A stretch of 64,000 bases of DNA, from contig JBBHKE010000834.1 in the NCBI GenBank assembly GCA_037447655.1, positions 224,501-288,500 of the forward strand. Direction: 5' to 3'. Position 1 is the stretch's first letter. Each line of letters begins with the position of its first letter. This DNA is from Zygnema cylindricum. Taxonomy: Eukaryota; Streptophyta; Zygnematophyceae; Zygnematales; Zygnemataceae. The notes beneath the pieces were generated by a model. It was not told the DNA's origin, did not search any database, and saw nothing but the letters and a program-made list of their open reading frames with translations. Made by a program: the position numbers and the translations under genes. Shown piece after piece: positions 59,557 through 64,000 of this stretch.

Positions 59557-60144
59557 GGGCACTTTCCCATGCGCTAAAGATACAGTTATTTTTTGTCGTT
59601 TTCTTTTATAACTTGGAAAAAAATGAGAAAACACGCAGCCGTACCAAAAAAATGAAATTACCACCGTACAAGTTGCGCTACCTTGAAACTTTAACTTTAC
59701 TGCAGTTTGTCGTCTAGAGCGATGCAATTTGTCGTTTAGCGCGTTTCGACCCACTTTCGCGTCCTTACGGCTCATCTTCAAACTTTATAGGTGATTTTAA
59801 ACAAAGTTCCACGACGTGGGCGAATATGCATATGATTTCGCACGCGACGGAGGATTTTGACAATTTTTGTGCCCGGAGTACCAAAAAAAAAACCTACTGC
59901 ACGTTTCCAGCCTGTGCGAAACTTTTTCCCGTGCGCTTTTTTCCGTACAGTAACCGTGGAGGAGGTCTCGACCAACGGACGCCATTTCGCAAAAGCGAAG
60001 TCCGTGAAAGCGCCTCTCTCTCTCTCCCTCTCCCACTAACGCGTATATCTCACAATTCTTGCAATGAAAAAAGGCAAGAAAGGTATCAAATGAAAGATCT
60101 ATGAAAACGGTTATAAAGTTTGATACGGTTGTCCAATTTGATAA
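59557..60144 (+). mobile_element. TTA-flanked left end plus repeat J copy 2
   Basis: A terminus GGGCACTTTCCCATGCGC follows TTA at 59554-59556 and resembles the family I TIR layout. Repeat J (59743-60117) follows and matches 36108-36490. No right terminus was found. Open frames in this area coincide with those at 36185-36480 and are chance. Confidence 0.5.
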
Positions 60145-61864
60145 GGGTGTGTGCCCATGTAACCAAAACTTTAGAATGTTACTTTGGATTTTAGCGCAAA
60201 TTGTACGGTGTACTTTTCAAAGTGTTCCTATGTCAATCATTACTTGCGCCTTCATCACTTCAAATATGTGACGGTTGTAGACGTCTACAAAATGTGCGAC
60301 AGCGTACCAAACGAAATGTAAACGACTACGAAACTTTGTAAATTAGTGACGTCTACAAAAACGGCGACGGTTGTAGACGTCGATTTTTTTGTGACATTGT
60401 AGATGTTTACGGTTTTGTGACATTGCGAAGTCATGCTACCTTGTGACGTCATTAGTACGTAGATTTTCCGCAATGGCTTCCCGATTTCTTTTCTTAACTT
60501 TTGTCATTCGATATGCCATCAAACTAAGGGTGCGTCTCCATGTACTTGAAACTTAGAGAAAAAACTTTGTTTTTTAGCGCAGATCCGACGGACCCGGATT
60601 TGGGGAGTCCCTATGTGTAACAACGACATAGTTACTTCAGCGTGTGACAATTGTATACGCTGACAATGCCCGTGACGGCTGTCAACGTCTACAATCTGTG
60701 ATGACGCACGCTATTTTTTGTAGCAGGTTGTGACGTCGCATGAGTTTTCGTGACATTGTAGACGTACCGCCATCCAGCCTGTGCCGTTTCACGGTTGCAT
60801 TTTGCCTTTGCGTCTCTTGTCCGCGCGACGTGAAATGGCATCGCAATCTTGAGACCCCTGGCGAAATAAAATCCGTACCAGGCGCAAACGGACAAAACCA
60901 AACAAATTGTGTACTTTGCTTTGTCGTACGTGAAGGCAAACGGACAAAACATAGCGGATCGTGCACTTTTCGTCGTCGCTTGAATTCTTTTGAAATTTCT
61001 TGGAAATTTCTTACACGTGCGACTACGTGTTTTTATTTGTTTTTCAAAAAATCTTTGTTTTAAAACACATCTTCCCTGTGTTTTAAAGAAAAGTTTGAAG
61101 ATGACTTTTTTGGCGTGGCCGTGGGTCGAAGAACACAAAACGACAATATGTAGTACATCTTAAATTCGATGATGACGCAAAATGTACTTCTCATTTTTTC
61201 TTTTTTTTGTACGGTTGAAACTTACGTGGTACGGCTCTAAGTTCAACAGGAAAACAACAGAAAAAAACCCTTACTTAGGCACATGGAGACGTTTCCTAAG
61301 ACCAAAAATACTAAAAATAAATAAAAAATCATTCGATACTATTATTGTTGCATTTCATTTAGAGAAAAGAGAAAGAGGAGCGGTCGAGTGAGAAAGAGGG
61401 GGAGAGACGAGGACGACGTAAACTTTTGCAAAGGACCCATGAATGAAAGTGGAGGTCCGAGACCCTAACGATTTTTTTTCCATAAGTGCTTGTCATTTTC
61501 GTTCGTGCATGCGCGTGACGAGCAGGGAAAAAAACAGCGTGTACTCTCCTTCGTTCAAAAAATGTCAAAAACGTTTCACGCGTGCAATAACGTTTTGCTA
61601 TTCGTCAATAGGTTATTATTTTAATTGAAATCAGGTTGCAGTTTGATTCCAATACAAGTGTGAAGATAGATGAGCTGACGTGAGGTGGAAGTGGGTCGAA
61701 ATGATAATAACGCCAAATTGACGTACTTTCCAAGTTCCAAGATGACGCGGGTAAACTTTGGTTCTTGCCCATTTTTCTACGGCGTAACATTTTCTCGTTG
61801 CAAGTCCCATTTTCTATGTAAACGACGGAAAAAAACCCTTACTTGAACACATGGGCACACACCC
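60145..61864 (+). mobile_element. PIF/Harbinger-like element, 1720 bp, with a second internal left end
   Basis: Left GGGTGTGTGCCCATGTAA and right ACATGGGCACACACCC are a perfect 16-bp inverted pair, with TAA on both sides (60142-60144, 61865-61867). Inside, at 60528, another TAA-preceded terminus GGGTGCGTCTCCATGTA faces the same way. GTAGACGTCTAC-type words are frequent in 60270-60430. No transposase domain is recognised in the 150-codon frames (60689-61138). Confidence 0.8.
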
Positions 61865-61867
61865 TAA

Positions 61868-62184
61868 GATAATCATATTCGACAGCTGTCGCCTCGACCG
61901 TTAATCAAAACCAATCCCGTGCCGTGGACCCTAAAAACTTTGTTACGGAAAGTCCCAAAATTTTGGCTTCAATTCCATGGAGCTAAATCTGAACATTTGT
62001 TCTTTTCATGGAACTGCACTTGCAGTTCCCTTAAGAATACGCTTTTCCAAACTCCTACACTAATGAAGTCAAAGTTGTTAAAAGCCTTAGGAGTAGTTTA
62101 AGTGAAATGAGAACTTCAGGTTTAATGCGATTTTATCTCCATGGCGTATACTACTGTCTCATCGCAGTGATTGTTTTGGTTGCG
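61868..62184. other. Unassigned sequence
   Basis: No repeat partner in the window and no protein motif were recognised. Confidence 0.4.
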
Positions 62185-63425
62185 CGCACTCATTTGCGTC
62201 AATTTGTCGAAGATTGTACATTTAAAGTACACATTGGTACAAGTTAATTACCATTGAGTTTAAATTTGACGGTCAATTCGTTGAACAACTTTGACTTTCA
62301 AAATATTGTAACAACATGTTAAAATTTTGCCGCGCTTGTGAACGTCGACCGTCATAACAAAATTAACAATTCACAGGGCCAGCCATGAGTTACTCTAACA
62401 AAATTGCGACAACCACATAAATAAAAGTGTTGCGCGCAGTCACTTTCTCACTTTACGTGAGCTTCACCTTCAAAGCACATGTTGTCTTTTAACTTACGCT
62501 TCTTCTCCGTCAGGCACCGACACTAATTGTACGGAACAATTTAACGGTAGTAATATTTTGTTCACTTCTCCATTAGGTTGTATCAAGAAGGAATCTATCG
62601 CCTACGTGCATTATTTCGAATGTATCCACGTAGGGTTCTTGTCTATTTCGAATGGATCCACTTAGGTTCCTGTTCAGACTACGAGCAAAGTCAAAGATTC
62701 TAAAAGCACAAAATCTGAAACTCGTATTTGTACGACCAGTCGCAAATAAAAATTACGTGAATGTACACTTTGTGTGTCCGTTTGTTGTCGTTTTTCTCGT
62801 TGTTTTGTCGTTCGTATTTTGTTGTTGAAAACTCAAAAAAAGTAGGCGCGGGGAATCTCGGATGTCAATGGATGGTGAAAGAGGCGTCACGGGACAATCT
62901 TCAACAAATATTTTTTGGTGGTTTTCTGTGGATTTGATTCTAGCCTGTCCGAAGGCGTGTGGCCTATGTTAGAAGGCGCATGGCCTTTGCCACATGTAAT
63001 GTTCCCATCTCACATCCATCGTGGATCACATGTGACCTTTCCACGTCTAGTGTGTAGCTAGTTTTCTTCTTGAAAACAAAAGAGGAGACTAGCCAAACAC
63101 TGGATATAATGACCGCTTGCTTCGAAAACACAAAATCGGATGGTCGACATTGTCCCCCAAAAGTTTGGAAAATCTTGTCGAGTCTCTAGTAATCATCTTT
63201 AAAAAAAAAAAAAAAAAAGGCAGTACGGCCTTGTACGGAAATGCACTTATTAGAGTAAACAACGCCATTGTTCGCTTGATGGAGGTTCTTCTTTAGCCGC
63301 AAAATTGAAATCTAATTGCGAAGCGTAAATAGTGTGGCTTGCTTTGGTCGCACTTGACGACGCGCATTTTTTTCATTAATTCCATTGACATTTTTACGCC
63401 GCTCCATTTTATTATAGTGTACAAA
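62185..63425 (-). mobile_element. MULE-like element, diverged copy (M4), left arm and interior
   Basis: 62185-62440 is an inverted, diverged version of the TIR at 39095-39367 (GTTGCGCGCA, TTGACGGTCAATTCGTTGAA, AACGTCGACCGTCAT), followed by CTCACTTTACGTGAGCTTCA, the 32-bp inner arm. The GTAAATAGTGTGGCTTGCTTTGG word at 63326 matches the interior at 37817. A 33-bp duplication with ATTTCGAATG(T/G)ATCCAC lies at 62610-62670. A right TIR was not found before 63428. Confidence 0.5.
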
Positions 63426-63429
63426 ACGT

Positions 63430-64000
63430 GGGGTGCGTTCCAATGTTATCGATACTTTGATTAAGTATTTTGGACTGTAGTGAAAATTCTCTGTACTACT
63501 TTGAATGCATCCCAATGTGCAAAAATGAAATCGAAAATATGACGTGACGGTTGTTGACGTAGAAACAACTTTGGTGATGGTTGAATACGACTACGAAACT
63601 TTCGATAATTGGTGACGCCAACAAAAACAGCGACGGTTGTAGACGTCTAAATTTTTGTAATTTTGCGACATTGTAGATGTTTAGAGTTTTGTTATATTGT
63701 GACACCATGCTCATTTGTGACAACGTCGACGTCACAAATTCAAGAACTTTTCACCATGGCTATCCGATTTCGTTTTTTCGACTTTTCTCACTCAACTCGC
63801 CATAAAAATATGCTTAAAGGTAGTCAAAAGAATTATTTTTCAAATATCTTTCATTTCATACCAGTATTGTCGTGTCTCATTCTAAAAAGTGAGAGATAGA
63901 AGCGATAGTGTGAGAAGAAGAGGGGAAAGGCAATGACGGGGCAAAATTCTGCAAAGGACCCATGAATGAAAGTGGAGGTCCGAGATCCCTACAGATTTTT
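63430..64000 (+). mobile_element. PIF/Harbinger-like family I element, cut by the window end
   Basis: It starts GGGTGCGTTCCAATGTTATC and carries GATTAAGTATTTTGGACTGT and TGTACTACTTTGAA, as in 39552-40760. The end of the window (from about 63945: GCAAAGGACCCATGAATGAA) also matches 61429-61475 of the 1720-bp element, linking the two subfamilies. GACGGTTGTAGACGTC words are present. Confidence 0.7.

Overview
The window is nuclear DNA of a land plant. The one host gene that can be read with confidence (48931-56472) encodes the plastid glutamyl-tRNA-reductase-binding protein (GluBP/PGR7 family) in ten exons with GT-AG introns. The rest is AT-rich and densely packed with plant-type transposable elements. 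No bacterial features were seen. The LINE-like tail domain, the pogo-like transposase type and the Copia LTR families would suit a non-seed plant (bryophyte, lycophyte or fern), but the species cannot be fixed from the sequence. A 10-N run at 35489-35498 shows this is a draft assembly.

Layout. 1-671: right part of a MULE-like element with a truncated MITE. 672-3960: anonymous AT-rich sequence with a 56-bp palindrome at 2107-2162. 3990-5170: a pure-strand pyrimidine satellite. 5808-6660: minisatellite and palindromes. 6975-8183: a broken, intron-containing pogo-like DDE_1 transposase on the minus strand. 8268-14819: a nearly complete but inactivated Ty1/Copia element on the minus strand, with 998-bp LTRs, a half-tRNA primer site, gag, protease, integrase, RT and RNase H. 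14820-16860: the 3' half of a second, related Copia on the plus strand. 16861-21900: mostly anonymous sequence. 22112-30600: two copies of a 3.78-kb segment in direct repeat at a 4707-bp period, the second ending in a long (TA)n tract. 32746-48501: a mosaic of DNA transposons. It holds PIF/Harbinger-like elements (TAA/TTA target sites), hAT-like MITEs (8-bp target duplications), TA-target MITEs stacked end to end, a MULE-like element with long TIRs and an exact 9-bp target duplication that carries a fragment of Copia RT, and a LINE-like 3' end. 48931-56472: the GluBP gene, with further repeats in its introns. 57600-64000: LINE tails, a MITE, PIF/Harbinger-like elements and another MULE-like copy.

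Functionally there is one gene, which is likely to stabilise GluTR and so tune tetrapyrrole (chlorophyll and heme) synthesis in the plastid. No retroelement or transposase frame is intact, so the elements here appear non-autonomous or dead. The most informative observations are the Copia primer site that matches the anticodon-loop part of initiator tRNA-Met, the Copia fragment held inside the MULE-like element, the near-identical 3.8-kb duplication, and the stacked MITEs sharing inverted 7-bp junctions. All identifications rest on reading motifs; no database search was run.
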